This document shows positions 7,685 through 16,865 of a stretch of DNA of 64,000 nt, piece by piece. The translations under genes were made by a program, and so were the position numbers. The DNA comes from CAIZGX01 sp046048875 (GTDB taxonomy: Bacteria; Bacteroidota; Bacteroidia; Flavobacteriales_D; Sanyastnellaceae), in assembly GCA_046048875.1 (NCBI GenBank), contig JBJOFG010000003.1, positions 67,760 to 131,759 on the forward strand, read 5' to 3'. Under the pieces are notes generated by a model, which saw nothing but the letters and a program-made list of their open reading frames with translations, was not told where the DNA came from and made no database searches. Within the stretch, counting starts at the first letter, position 1; each line of letters opens with the position of its first letter.

Positions 7685-10273
7685 ATGGGAAATAGTTTGG
7701 GAAAATCAATAGGTGCAATCATTGTACTTGTTCTTTCGACGCTTTCATCGAGCGCCCAATGTGTGGTCATAAATGAAGTAATGGTGAATGCGGCAAGTGC
7801 TTGTGACGGAGGATGCACGCCAAGCACAGCAGAGTGGGTAGAACTTTATAACACGTGCAATACGCCGCAAGACATTTCTTGCTTTGTTTTAACAGATGGT
7901 GATTTCGGGGTAACGTTTCCTCCGGGGACTATTATTCAGCCGTATAGTTTTTTCGTCATTGGTTCAGCGAATTCAGGAGTTGGGATAAATTTGGATTTGG
8001 GTACTTGCGGATGCACCTCCGGCCCAACCGCACAAGTGGGAATTTTTACGAATTCCTCTGAACAATTGGCATTCGCAAATCCTTTGGGAGTTATTTTGGA
8101 CGGACTCTTTTGGGGAGGTGGACAGTTTGCACAAACACCTAGTTTTACAACTGCAACGGTCAGCGGTTGTGCTGGGGTGACAGTAAATTTAACAGCAACA
8201 GATCCAATTTTTAATGCTGTTAGCGGACAGTCCAACAATGATGGAGAATCGATTTACAGGGAATGCGATGGGGAAGACGTATGGTTAACAGGCGCTACAG
8301 TGCCCACGCCGGGAACCACCAACTCTTCAATCATTCCGCTTAACGCAACGCCTACAATTGTCCAGCCTTCATGCGGAACTGCCGGATCAATAGATGTTGT
8401 TATTTCAGATGGAATCGGTCCCTACCAATATGAATGGTTAGGAACTTTGAACACTACTCCTAGCATTGGATCGCTTCAACCCGGAGACTACACACTGGCC
8501 GTAACAGATTTAGGTCAATGTGGGACACCTGAACTCTTTACCTTTACGATTGAACCCTCTCCGAACGACCCCGTTTTAACGTTAACAGCCACCTCTTTGT
8601 CAATTTGTACAGGCGAATCAACAACACTGAATGCCAGTGGTAGTGCCAATTACTTGTGGAATGCAGATCCTACGCTGAATACAAATATTGGCGATATAGT
8701 TATTGCAACTCCAACGGTAACGACGACCTATGTCGCAAACTCAAGTATAAACGGATGCTCACAAACCAATTCCATTACAATTGTTGTTAACGAATTCCCC
8801 GTTGCTACAGTTAATTCCAATTCACCTTTGTGTGAAGGAAATGATTTGAATCTGACGGCAACGAATGTCGCGGGTGCCGCCTATGCATGGAGTGGTCCGA
8901 ATTTATTTTCTTCATTAAATCAAAATCCAAGTGTTACCTCGGCAACACCATTGGCCTCTGGCACATACACTTGTCAAGTGGTATTGGGGTCGTGTATTTC
9001 CACATATACCCTAGATGTGTTTGTAGATGCACTTACGCCATCAATAATAAATCCAGCAGGTCCTTTTTGTATTTCAGACGCTGCTTTTGATTTGAATTCG
9101 CCCAATGAACCTGGTATATGGGGCGGATTGGGAATTACCAATGTTAATACAGGTTTGTTTCTTCCAAGTGCTGCAGGTGGAGGAGTAAATGTTCTTATTT
9201 CCTTCGACAGCGACAGCTATTGCACTTCTCCTTCAACCCTCAACATCTCGGTTTCTAATGCATTAGACGCAACGATTACCCCGATTACTCCTTTATGTGT
9301 AAATGGAAATCCTGTTCAGTTACAAACGCTGACGGCAGGTGGAGCATGGAGTGGAAATGCAGTAAATTCGAGTGGCAGCGTTAATCCAACGGCTTTGGGT
9401 GTTGGGAACTTTGAGGCGATTTATACGCTGGCAGGAAGCTGTGGTGATGCTGATACAATTGTTGTTCAGGTATTGCCACTTCCGCAAATCAACTTTACTA
9501 CTACAGATGAAACGGGATGCGCTCCTTTGAATGTGCAATTCAATTCTTCCTCGAATGCAACATTAGCGAATTGCTCATGGAGCATTGACGGAGTGAATGT
9601 GGGAAATGGATGCGGAAGTTTTAATTACACGTTTCAGTCGGCAGGATGTTTTACAATTGGTCTTCAATCAACGGATTTAAATGGTTGTGCTAACGCAGTG
9701 TCTTTTATCGATTTGGTTTGTGTCGATTTATTTCCAGAAGCGTCCTTTCAATGGTCACCACTTAATCCTTCGATAAATTCGCCGATAGTAGATTTCGTGA
9801 ATACTTCATTGGGAAATACGTCGAGTGAATGGAACATCAATGGCGAGTTGAGTTCGAACACAGATGCGCAATACACCTTCTCTGCAGCAATCGGTAGTTC
9901 GTTCGAGGCATGCTTGGAAGTCGCGAATCAATACGGGTGTGCTGACTCTGTTTGTTATACCATTTTCGTGAATCGCGAAGAAATGGTTTTCGTTCCGAAT
10001 TCATTCACCCCGAATGACGATGGAACAAACGATGTTTTTTATCCTGTTCTATCCGGATTTAATTTGAATGAAATTCAATACGCTTTTAGCATTTTTGATA
10101 GATACGGTGAACGTATCTTTTATTCTGAAGTTCCGAACCAAGCTTGGATTGGTAATGTTCACGGTAACGAACACTACGCTCAAATAGATGGCTATACTTG
10201 GACTCTTCGAATCACAACTTCAACCTTCAGCGAACCCATTGAATTAACTGGCTCAGTCGTCGTTATCCGGTAA
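7685..10273 (+). CDS. Secreted lamin-tail/SprB-like protein with CHU_C C-terminal domain
   Basis: About 862 residues from the ATG at 7685; a TTG five codons upstream is a less likely start. The signal peptide (GKSIGAIIVLVLSTLSSSAQ) is followed by a lamin-tail domain (about 25-175, beginning VVINEVMVNAAS, with EWVELYN), a SprB-type repeat (about 225-295, with GGTI-like GSIDVVISDGIGPYQYEW), several Ig-like modules, a PKD-like domain (GCAPLNVQFNSSS) and a terminal CHU_C domain of about 95 residues (VPNSFTPNDDGTNDVF to GSVVVIR). These indicate T9SS type B export to the surface. From the PKD domain on, it closely parallels the protein at 2418, so the two are paralogues. Surface adhesion or gliding is a reasonable inference. 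Confidence 0.88.
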   Translation: MGNSLGKSIGAIIVLVLSTLSSSAQCVVINEVMVNAASACDGGCTPSTAEWVELYNTCNTPQDISCFVLTDGDFGVTFPPGTIIQPYSFFVIGSANSGVGINLDLGTCGCTSGPTAQVGIFTNSSEQLAFANPLGVILDGLFWGGGQFAQTPSFTTATVSGCAGVTVNLTATDPIFNAVSGQSNNDGESIYRECDGEDVWLTGATVPTPGTTNSSIIPLNATPTIVQPSCGTAGSIDVVISDGIGPYQYEWLGTLNTTPSIGSLQPGDYTLAVTDLGQCGTPELFTFTIEPSPNDPVLTLTATSLSICTGESTTLNASGSANYLWNADPTLNTNIGDIVIATPTVTTTYVANSSINGCSQTNSITIVVNEFPVATVNSNSPLCEGNDLNLTATNVAGAAYAWSGPNLFSSLNQNPSVTSATPLASGTYTCQVVLGSCISTYTLDVFVDALTPSIINPAGPFCISDAAFDLNSPNEPGIWGGLGITNVNTGLFLPSAAGGGVNVLISFDSDSYCTSPSTLNISVSNALDATITPITPLCVNGNPVQLQTLTAGGAWSGNAVNSSGSVNPTALGVGNFEAIYTLAGSCGDADTIVVQVLPLPQINFTTTDETGCAPLNVQFNSSSNATLANCSWSIDGVNVGNGCGSFNYTFQSAGCFTIGLQSTDLNGCANAVSFIDLVCVDLFPEASFQWSPLNPSINSPIVDFVNTSLGNTSSEWNINGELSSNTDAQYTFSAAIGSSFEACLEVANQYGCADSVCYTIFVNREEMVFVPNSFTPNDDGTNDVFYPVLSGFNLNEIQYAFSIFDRYGERIFYSEVPNQAWIGNVHGNEHYAQIDGYTWTLRITTSTFSEPIELTGSVVVIR

Positions 10274-10352
10274 TCGCGAAGCACTCGCTCCAGTCATTCG
10301 TTGCCACGCAACATTCGTCGCAGACATTCGTGGCTCTGCCACATTCGCCCTC
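10274..10352 (-). repeat. Three-base-loop micro-hairpin array (minus orientation)
   Basis: Read on the minus strand, the linker CGAATG alternates with short palindromes: TGGC-aga-GCCA, TC-tgc-GA and TTGC-gtg-GCAA, followed by a degenerate copy. It fills the gap between the CHU_C gene and the convergent DUF2721 gene. The stem sequences differ but the linker and the three-base loop are constant. Confidence 0.75.
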
Positions 10353-10354
10353 GG

Positions 10355-10795
10355 CTATTTAATCATCTTCTTCAAATAATCCAAAATACTCTCCTCCAAT
10401 CCCGCCATATCGCTTAGCTCAATTTCAAGAGAACGCGTGGAATTAATTAATTCAAGAAGTGAAAGAAAGAGCGAAACACAAAAGAAAACAAGAGCTGTTG
10501 CAAAGGTGAATTCAGCAAAGTCCATTTCCTCTCTGTAAATAAAATACATCGAAAGGATAGCGAGAGTAAAGCTTAGGACTCCAAATATTTGCATGTTTTT
10601 TATCAGTCGTAATCTGAACTTTAAGTTTTTAATTTGCGCAAAAAGCAAAGCAGCCTCCTTCGGTTCTCTTCCTTTGTAGCGATCGTGAAGATTACGGATG
10701 ACATTAGCCAAAGCGAGAAATCGGTTGGTATAGGCCAACATAATTAAGCTAATGGCTGGGAACAATAATGCTGGGGTATTGATGGTTATGTCCAT
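10355..10795 (-). CDS. DUF2721 family membrane protein
   Basis: A 146-residue integral membrane protein. An N-terminal segment (ALLFPAISLIMLAYT, about 9-23), then a charged stretch with NRFLALANVIRNLHDRY, then two hydrophobic helices (FGVLSFTLAILSMYFIY about 70-87 and FATALVFFCVSLFLSLLEL about 97-115) match the DUF2721 arrangement. Function is unknown. It stands alone and is divergent from the sensor kinase at 10882. Confidence 0.75.
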   Translation of the reverse strand: MDITINTPALLFPAISLIMLAYTNRFLALANVIRNLHDRYKGREPKEAALLFAQIKNLKFRLRLIKNMQIFGVLSFTLAILSMYFIYREEMDFAEFTFATALVFFCVSLFLSLLELINSTRSLEIELSDMAGLEESILDYLKKMIK

Positions 10796-10881
10796 AATTA
10801 CAATAAGTCAGACAAATGAAGTGAATTTTTGTGAAATAAAGCGAAAATAGATAGTTAAATTAGCAGCAATAAAATAAATAA

Positions 10882-12198
10882 ATGAGTGTAGAAGAGAGAA
10901 GAATAGGTGGTCTAAATTTGCAGAATTTAGAAGAGTTAGGTCTGCTTCATGAAAAATCAATTCGATTGCATGAAATGTTCATGTTAATTGTTGTTGTGTT
11001 TTGTCTTATCTACACTGGAGTTGATCTTTGGTTGGGACAGAATCTTCAAGCAGCCGTTACACTCAGTACTGTCTTATTTACCGGTGTGGCTTTTTATTTT
11101 TATAAAAAGAAAAGATATCTGTTGTCAAAAGTTTGGAATATGCTCACACTGACAATTATTATTCAGTTAATCATAGTACAAACGGGAATTGACTCTTATG
11201 TGTTTATCTATTTTATACCGCTGATTATTGGGAATCTGTTCATTTTCCATGGAAAGGAAGCAAAAGTGGGATATGTCATTGTTTTCATTGACGCAGTTTT
11301 AATGATTAATTCATTGCTGTTCCTTGATAATTGGATTGCATTGCCAACCATGTCGTCGGAATTAGCAGAATTAGATGGTTTAATGAATTTGTTGGGAGTG
11401 GCTTTAGTTTGTATTGCAGAAGCTTATTTTATTGTTCAAGTGACCGACAGTATTCAAAAGAAGTTAGTGACCAAAACGCGAGCATTAAACCTGAAAAACG
11501 AACAGTTAATATCCACGCTGTATACCCGAGAGAGAATGATGTCCGTTCTTTCTCATGACTTACGCTCCCCAATAGCCTCTTTAGATTCAGCGGCCGATTT
11601 GCTTCAAGGAACGGATTTGGATCGAGAAACTGAAAGAGCAATTCTAAGCCAATTTAAAGGAAGAACATCGAGTGTTTTAGACTTAATTGACAAATTACTT
11701 TTGTGGACAAGATCACAAACAAACAACATTCAATACAATGAAACACCGTTGTCTTTGACTGAAATTGAGTCAATGGTAAAAACGATCTGTGCTTTATCTG
11801 TTTCTGAAAAGCAGATTGTTTATAAAGTAAATTTTGGTTCAGCTTCAGAATCGAAAGTACATGGCGACAAGGATATGCTAGAAACGATATTCAGAAATCT
11901 AATTTCAAATGCGACCAAGTATTCAAAAGAAAATGGAGAGGTTCAGATTACCGCGCAGCAAACACCGCATGGATGGTGTTTCCGAGTGATTGATTTTGGT
12001 GTCGGAATTTCACCAGATTTCTTGAAGAAATTGAATTCAGGAGATGTTCTTTCCACACGAGGAACTAAAAATGAAATCGGACATGGATTGGGTTTGCAAC
12101 TCGTGAACGACTTCTTAAGTAAGCACGGTTCACATTTATTGGTTTCATCTGTTGAAGGAAGCGGCAGCGAGTTCTATTTTTACTTGAAAGCAGTTTAA
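10882..12198 (+). CDS. Membrane sensor histidine kinase
   Basis: A 438-residue sensor kinase. Residues about 30-195 hold five or six hydrophobic helices (first MFMLIVVVFCLIYTGVDLWL) with almost no extracytoplasmic domain, so it probably senses within the membrane. The HisKA dimerisation box SHDLRSP carries the phosphorylated His near residue 225. The HATPase region follows: N-box NLISNATKYS, G1 DFGVGIS and G2 GHGLGLQL. No response regulator gene is nearby, so the partner must be encoded elsewhere. Four bases separate it from the DUF58 gene, implying co-transcription. Confidence 0.9.
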   Translation: MSVEERRIGGLNLQNLEELGLLHEKSIRLHEMFMLIVVVFCLIYTGVDLWLGQNLQAAVTLSTVLFTGVAFYFYKKKRYLLSKVWNMLTLTIIIQLIIVQTGIDSYVFIYFIPLIIGNLFIFHGKEAKVGYVIVFIDAVLMINSLLFLDNWIALPTMSSELAELDGLMNLLGVALVCIAEAYFIVQVTDSIQKKLVTKTRALNLKNEQLISTLYTRERMMSVLSHDLRSPIASLDSAADLLQGTDLDRETERAILSQFKGRTSSVLDLIDKLLLWTRSQTNNIQYNETPLSLTEIESMVKTICALSVSEKQIVYKVNFGSASESKVHGDKDMLETIFRNLISNATKYSKENGEVQITAQQTPHGWCFRVIDFGVGISPDFLKKLNSGDVLSTRGTKNEIGHGLGLQLVNDFLSKHGSHLLVSSVEGSGSEFYFYLKAV

Positions 12199-12202
12199 GT
12201 CA

Positions 12203-13141
12203 ATGCCAATAAATTTCGATCGTTCATACATACAATCTTATTCGTCGCTTGAGTTGCTGGCCAAACAAGCCGTTGAGGGATTTATTACAGGAATGCATCG
12301 TTCGCCGTACCACGGTTTTTCGGTTGAATTTGCAGAACATCGTTTGTACAATGCCGGGGAGTCGACAAGACATCTCGATTGGAAATTGTTAGCGCGAACC
12401 GATAAGCATTTTGTGAAACGATATGAAGAGGAAACGAATCTGCGCTGTCAATTGGTTGTAGACGTTTCTTCATCCATGCTTTTTCCAACCATTAAAAATG
12501 CAGAAGGGAAGGAATGGAACAAATTGAAGTTTGCCTTGTACGGTGCGGCAAGTGTTATGGAACTCATGAAACGCCAACGCGATGCCGTTGGACTAAGTGT
12601 TTTCGCAAATGAACTCATGGTTCATACCAAAGCAGGAAGCAGCCAAGCACACATCCATTACCTCTATTCTGAAATGGAGAAATGGCTCGAACAAAGCGCA
12701 ACGTCTTACCGCAACAACAGTCACGTTTCTTCAGTCATTCATGAAATAGCAGAACGTATTCATAGACGAAGTCTCGTAGTCGTGTTTAGCGATATGCTCG
12801 ACGATTCTAAACAAGTAGAGGAAGTCTTTCAATCGCTTCAGCACCTTCGACACAACAAACACGAAGTCATTCTTTTTCATGTGGTGCATCAAGAACAAGA
12901 GTTGGATTTCAATTTTGAGAACAGACCATACTCGTTTGTCGATTTGGAAACAGGTGAGGAGGTGAAGGCACATCCGCATGAATTGCGGAAAGCTTATCAA
13001 GAGAAGATGAGTGCTTTCAGAACGTCTTTGCAATTAAAAACGGGACAAATCGGAGTCGATTATTTTCAGACTTCTATTGAAGACGGAATTCAGAATTGTA
13101 TGCTTCAGTTTTTATTGAAGCGTCAGCGTATGATGATCTAA
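12203..13141 (+). CDS. DUF58 domain protein
   Basis: A 312-residue DUF58 protein with a von Willebrand A-like fold. The N-terminal family signature is RSPYHGFSVEFAEHRLYNAG followed by STRHLDWKLLARTDKHFVK; VVDVSSSM (about 91-98) corresponds to the metal-binding DxSxS motif. Family members usually act with MoxR AAA ATPases in enzyme or envelope-protein maturation, but no moxR lies in this window. It sits between a sensor kinase and a sirtuin, with spacings of four bases on both sides. Confidence 0.85.
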   Translation: MPINFDRSYIQSYSSLELLAKQAVEGFITGMHRSPYHGFSVEFAEHRLYNAGESTRHLDWKLLARTDKHFVKRYEEETNLRCQLVVDVSSSMLFPTIKNAEGKEWNKLKFALYGAASVMELMKRQRDAVGLSVFANELMVHTKAGSSQAHIHYLYSEMEKWLEQSATSYRNNSHVSSVIHEIAERIHRRSLVVVFSDMLDDSKQVEEVFQSLQHLRHNKHEVILFHVVHQEQELDFNFENRPYSFVDLETGEEVKAHPHELRKAYQEKMSAFRTSLQLKTGQIGVDYFQTSIEDGIQNCMLQFLLKRQRMMI

Positions 13142-13145
13142 ACTT

Positions 13146-13826
13146 ATGAAACATTTAGTGGTTCTCACAGGCGCTGGCATGAGCGCCGAAAGTGGTATTA
13201 ATACTTTTCGCGATTCCAATGGTCTTTGGGAACAACACCGCATAGAAGATGTTGCAACGCCGCTGGCATGGGAAAATAATCCGGAGTTGGTAACAGAGTT
13301 CTACAACTTACGTCGCCTTCAATTGAATGAAGTAGTACCAAACCAGGGTCACCTCATTTTAGCCCAACTTGAAAAGCATTTTCGTGTTTCGATCATCACT
13401 CAAAATGTTGACAATTTGCATGAACGCGCAGGAAGCACCAGCATCGTTCATCTTCATGGAGAACTTACGAAAATGAGAAGTTCTTGTTGTGTAGATGAAG
13501 TTGGCCAGATCGCCCAATCGACAGCAAGTTCGTGCGCGCACGGAAATTTGTATCGTCCGCACATTGTATGGTTTGGTGAAGGCGTTCCGCTCTTGGAAGA
13601 TGCAGCGGCATTGGTTGAAGAAGCCGATGTGTTTTTAGTTTTGGGAACTTCGTTGGAAGTTTATCCAGCAGCCGGATTGTTGTACAACGTTCCTCTGAAT
13701 GCAGAACGTTGGGTGATAGATCCGAGGGTTCCAGAATTGGCCTCGAAGTTGGGATTCAACGCCATTCCCTCAGGAGGTTCTGAAGGAATGAAACGTTGGT
13801 GTGAAATCCAAAATATTAGTCTCTAG
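13146..13826 (+). CDS. cobB: NAD-dependent protein deacylase (sirtuin)
   Basis: A 226-residue Sir2 family enzyme that removes acyl groups from lysines using NAD. NAD-binding GAGMSAESGI with TFRD (9-22), TQNVDNLHERAG (85-96), catalytic His104 in HLHGE, RPHIVWFGE and GTSLEVYPA are all present. Tyr53 and Arg56 (FYNLRR) match the class III pair that recognises succinyl or malonyl groups. The zinc-binding module is degenerate: only Cys114, Cys115 and Cys130 are found instead of two CxxC pairs. It is the last gene of a three-gene unit and overlaps the convergent accC end by 11 bases. Confidence 0.88.
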   Translation: MKHLVVLTGAGMSAESGINTFRDSNGLWEQHRIEDVATPLAWENNPELVTEFYNLRRLQLNEVVPNQGHLILAQLEKHFRVSIITQNVDNLHERAGSTSIVHLHGELTKMRSSCCVDEVGQIAQSTASSCAHGNLYRPHIVWFGEGVPLLEDAAALVEEADVFLVLGTSLEVYPAAGLLYNVPLNAERWVIDPRVPELASKLGFNAIPSGGSEGMKRWCEIQNISL

Positions 13827-15303
13827 CGCGAAGTTTCCAAGCGCTTGTTTTGCTTTCGCTGGTTGAAGTTGTTGATGCTGCGGTGTTGTTTTGTTGGAAT
13901 AAAATTTCCGCAGCTATTGCGGCTATTTCAGTCTCTTCAACAGTTAAGTCTTTCTTCAAAATTTCAGGAGTGAAGTATTGCTTCACGAAGTGCGTGTCGA
14001 AGTTTCCAGATTTAAACGCATCGTGATTGATGGCCCAAGAGCAGAAATCTAAAGTGGTTTGAACCCCTGAAATCTTGTACTCAGCAATCGCACGTGTCAT
14101 GCGCTCAATGGCTTGCTCGCGATTGGCTGCATGCACAATCAACTTAGCAATCATTGGATCGTAGTAAATGGGAATATCCATGCCTTCTTCAAATCCATCG
14201 TCAACACGAACGCCAGGTCCTTGCGGTCGAACATACGTGTTCAATCTTCCAATGTCGGGAAGGAAGTTGTTCGTTGGATCTTCCGCGTATACACGAACCT
14301 CAAGCGCGTGTCCGTTTATCGAAAGATCTTCTTGCGTGAACGCCAATTTCTCTCCACGTGCCACACGAATTTGCTCCTTGACTAAATCAATACCGGTGAT
14401 GCATTCTGAAACCGGATGTTCCACTTGCAAGCGGGTATTCATTTCCAAGAAGTAATAATTCATTTTATCGTCGACCAGGAACTCAACCGTTCCAGCGCCC
14501 ACGTAGTTGCAGCTTCTAGCCGCATCACAAGCACTCTTTCCCATAGCCATGCGAAGCTCAGGAGTAAGAATAGCAGAAGGAGCTTCTTCAACAACTTTTT
14601 GGTGACGACGCTGAATGCTACATTCACGCTCGAAGAGGTGAACAATGTTTCCGTGTGTATCTGCTAATACTTGAATTTCAATGTGTCGAGGTCCACTCAC
14701 GTAACGCTCAATGAAAACAGAACCGTCTCCGAAAGAACTCACGGCCTCGGAGATTGCGCGTTCCATCTGCTCTTCAACTTCTTCAATCTTTTCTACGATA
14801 CGCATTCCTTTACCGCCGCCGCCTGCGCTGGCTTTAATTAAAATGGGTAGTCCCACTTCAACGGCAACGCGCTTCGCTTGCTCAACATCGGCGATAGCGT
14901 CCTCGGTACCAGGAACCATTGGGATGTTATATTTTCTTGCTGCAGCTTTTGCTGCAAGCTTACTTCCCATCATATCTATACTGTCGGGATTCGGACCAAT
15001 GAAGGTGATTCCGTTTTCTTGCACCTTGCGTGCGAAGTTGGCATTCTCAGAAAGGAAGCCGTAACCCGGATGAATTCCTTCAACGCCTAATTCTTTACAG
15101 ATTTCAATAATCTTATCTGCTTGTAAATACGATTGGTTGGAAGGAGGAGGACCTACGCAAACGGCCTCATCGGCATATTTTACGAATGGTGCATTACGAT
15201 CGGCCTCACTATAAATAGCAACAGTTGCAATTCCCATTTCTTTCGCAGAGCGCATAATGCGCAACGCAATTTCACCACGGTTTGCGACAAGTATTTTTTT
15301 CAT
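13816..15303 (-). CDS. accC: Biotin carboxylase subunit of acyl-CoA carboxylase
   Basis: About 495 residues from the ATG at 15303 (MKKILVANRGEIALRIMRSA). It carboxylates biotin with ATP and bicarbonate, the first step of acetyl-CoA or propionyl-CoA carboxylation. Hallmarks are HPGYGFLSEN, the ATP-grasp loop KASAGGGGKGMRIV, ERDCSIQRR-type RECSIQRRHQK, and FLEMNTRLQVEHPVSE. It is about 45 residues longer than E. coli AccC, ending in a Ser/Thr-rich tail (NNTAASTTSTSESKTSAW), as in many propionyl-CoA-type carboxylase subunits. No biotin carrier or carboxyltransferase gene is adjacent. A longer frame starting at 15324 exists but lacks the family start. Confidence 0.93.
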   Translation of the reverse strand: MKKILVANRGEIALRIMRSAKEMGIATVAIYSEADRNAPFVKYADEAVCVGPPPSNQSYLQADKIIEICKELGVEGIHPGYGFLSENANFARKVQENGITFIGPNPDSIDMMGSKLAAKAAARKYNIPMVPGTEDAIADVEQAKRVAVEVGLPILIKASAGGGGKGMRIVEKIEEVEEQMERAISEAVSSFGDGSVFIERYVSGPRHIEIQVLADTHGNIVHLFERECSIQRRHQKVVEEAPSAILTPELRMAMGKSACDAARSCNYVGAGTVEFLVDDKMNYYFLEMNTRLQVEHPVSECITGIDLVKEQIRVARGEKLAFTQEDLSINGHALEVRVYAEDPTNNFLPDIGRLNTYVRPQGPGVRVDDGFEEGMDIPIYYDPMIAKLIVHAANREQAIERMTRAIAEYKISGVQTTLDFCSWAINHDAFKSGNFDTHFVKQYFTPEILKKDLTVEETEIAAIAAEILFQQNNTAASTTSTSESKTSAWKLRARD

Positions 15304-15346
15304 TCCACAAAAATGAACATTCAAAGTCCATTTTGAAAATTATTCG

Positions 15347-16210
15347 TCACTTTTTCTTCGGTGGCGTTTTCTTTTTCTTCTTGGGTTGAACTTTTATAGA
15401 ATCTGCCACAATGGTTGTGGTAGGAACGCTTCCTCCTGAGGTCCATTGCGGTGAAGCTACGTTGTTTAATTGTGTAGAAGTCGAGGTAGAGGTGATTATA
15501 GGTCCTGTTGAAAAATTTGCTGCGGGTGCATCGTCTGAGTTCGTTGGTGTATTGGTCGATTCTTTGTCCATGTTGCGATTCGCTTTTTCTTCAATCATAT
15601 CATACGCTGGAACGGCTTCATCTCGCACTTCAATCACACCGTCCGTAAGAGGATATTCATGCACTTGTTCCATGGAGATGACTTCGGGCACATTATAGAT
15701 TCCAGAGATTCTATTTACCTCTGCGTATTGTTCTGGTTTTACTTTGAACTCATCGTTTTCAGAAACCGTATCTAGAGATGAATTTGTGCTGTCTTTCGAT
15801 TCAAGATTTGCGCTTGCATATTGATTGGCTTTATTTTCTGAAGGAACGAACCATACGATTGCTCCAACTACGGCAGCCATTCCAACCAAGGAAAAAGAAA
15901 CTGTGCGGAAACCGCTCCACTTAGGCAAAGGAGGAAAGAGGAAGTTCAGCCACACTTTGAATCGCGAAGGCTTGTGGGCGTTGAATTCTTTCTTCAAGTT
16001 TTTCCAAACGGCAGCAGGAGGATCTTGCATTTCGTGTTCGGAAGATTCGATCTTCCCAAGGAGCATTTTCAGCTCGTTGAATTCCTCTTCGTTGGAAACA
16101 TGTTGCAGCACAAAGGCGCGTTCCTCGGGCAGCAAACCGTTGAAAGTCTTGGTGCGAAGGAGACGCTCCAGATCTTCGGGTTGATATAAAAAGGGTTTCT
16201 GAGTGCTCAT
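15347..16210 (-). CDS. Putative anti-sigma factor (single-pass membrane protein)
   Basis: A 287-residue protein directly downstream of an ECF sigma gene and overlapping its stop by four bases, so translationally coupled. The N-terminal ~95 residues are charged and helical, as in cytoplasmic anti-sigma domains. One transmembrane helix follows (VSFSLVGMAAVVGAIVWFVP, about 104-123), then a low-complexity periplasmic region rich in Ser, Thr and Asn, ending in a lysine-rich tail. There is no recognisable zinc anti-sigma HxxxCxxC motif. The call rests on context and topology, not on a conserved domain. Confidence 0.6.
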   Translation of the reverse strand: MSTQKPFLYQPEDLERLLRTKTFNGLLPEERAFVLQHVSNEEEFNELKMLLGKIESSEHEMQDPPAAVWKNLKKEFNAHKPSRFKVWLNFLFPPLPKWSGFRTVSFSLVGMAAVVGAIVWFVPSENKANQYASANLESKDSTNSSLDTVSENDEFKVKPEQYAEVNRISGIYNVPEVISMEQVHEYPLTDGVIEVRDEAVPAYDMIEEKANRNMDKESTNTPTNSDDAPAANFSTGPIITSTSTSTQLNNVASPQWTSGGSVPTTTIVADSIKVQPKKKKKTPPKKK

Positions 16211-16812
16211 GATTTTAGGGTAATGAAGAGGATTGAAAGTAAAAGTTCTTTGTATTCGTGAAGAATGCCGTTGAGTTCTTTGAGGGTGTAGAAGAGCCGC
16301 GATTTCACGGTACCTTCTGAACAGCCCATGGTTTCGGCTATTTCCGGATTGCTGAGTTCATGCACGAACCGAAGTTCGAATGTCGTTCTTTTAGTTTCGT
16401 CTAATTGCGACAGCGCATCTTGCAGCGCCTCCTCGAACTTTGAACGGTCCATGTCTCGATCGTGTTCATGCACTTCGGCGGTCGCAATAGCCATTCGCGC
16501 TTCCGCGCGAACTTCATGCTTCGCATATTCGTTCTTACACTGGTTGTGCGCCATGCTGTAGAGCCACGTCTTGAAGTTTCGTTTCAGATCGAAGCCTTCG
16601 GCATGACGAAACACTTTGCTGAACAGCTCTTGGGTGAAGTCTGCCGCAACCTCTTTGTCTTTTCGCAGCATGCGAAAGAAGTAAGAATGTATCGGCCGGC
16701 TATAACGGGTGTATAGTTCCTCGAAGGCGCGCTCGTTGCCGGCCGCAATCAGCGGCATGAGTTCCTCGTCTTTGTAGGAAGCGTAGTTGTTATGTCTGTT
16801 AAATAGTGTCAA
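16207..16812 (-). CDS. ECF RNA polymerase sigma factor
   Basis: A 201-residue ECF sigma factor. Region 2 (about 29-95) contains AFEELYTRYSRPIHSYF, ELFSKVF and the -10-recognition segment FKTWLYSMAHNQCKNEY. Region 4 (about 135-190) contains FELRFVHELSNPEIAETMG and GTVKSRLF, the helix-turn-helix. The frame opens with TTG; the first ATG is 18 codons downstream and would remove the start of region 2, so TTG is preferred with reservations. It forms a sigma/anti-sigma pair with the overlapping gene at 15347. Confidence 0.88.
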   Translation of the reverse strand: MTLFNRHNNYASYKDEELMPLIAAGNERAFEELYTRYSRPIHSYFFRMLRKDKEVAADFTQELFSKVFRHAEGFDLKRNFKTWLYSMAHNQCKNEYAKHEVRAEARMAIATAEVHEHDRDMDRSKFEEALQDALSQLDETKRTTFELRFVHELSNPEIAETMGCSEGTVKSRLFYTLKELNGILHEYKELLLSILFITLKS

Positions 16813-16865
16813 AAGAAATGGTTTTCATGCCGCTGTACAAGCAACGTACAGAACGGTTCATAGAT

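Noticed and set aside
15304..15324. Seven-residue N-terminal extension of AccC
   Set aside because: The family start MKKILVANRGE coincides with the ATG at 15303, and the extension is not part of the conserved protein.
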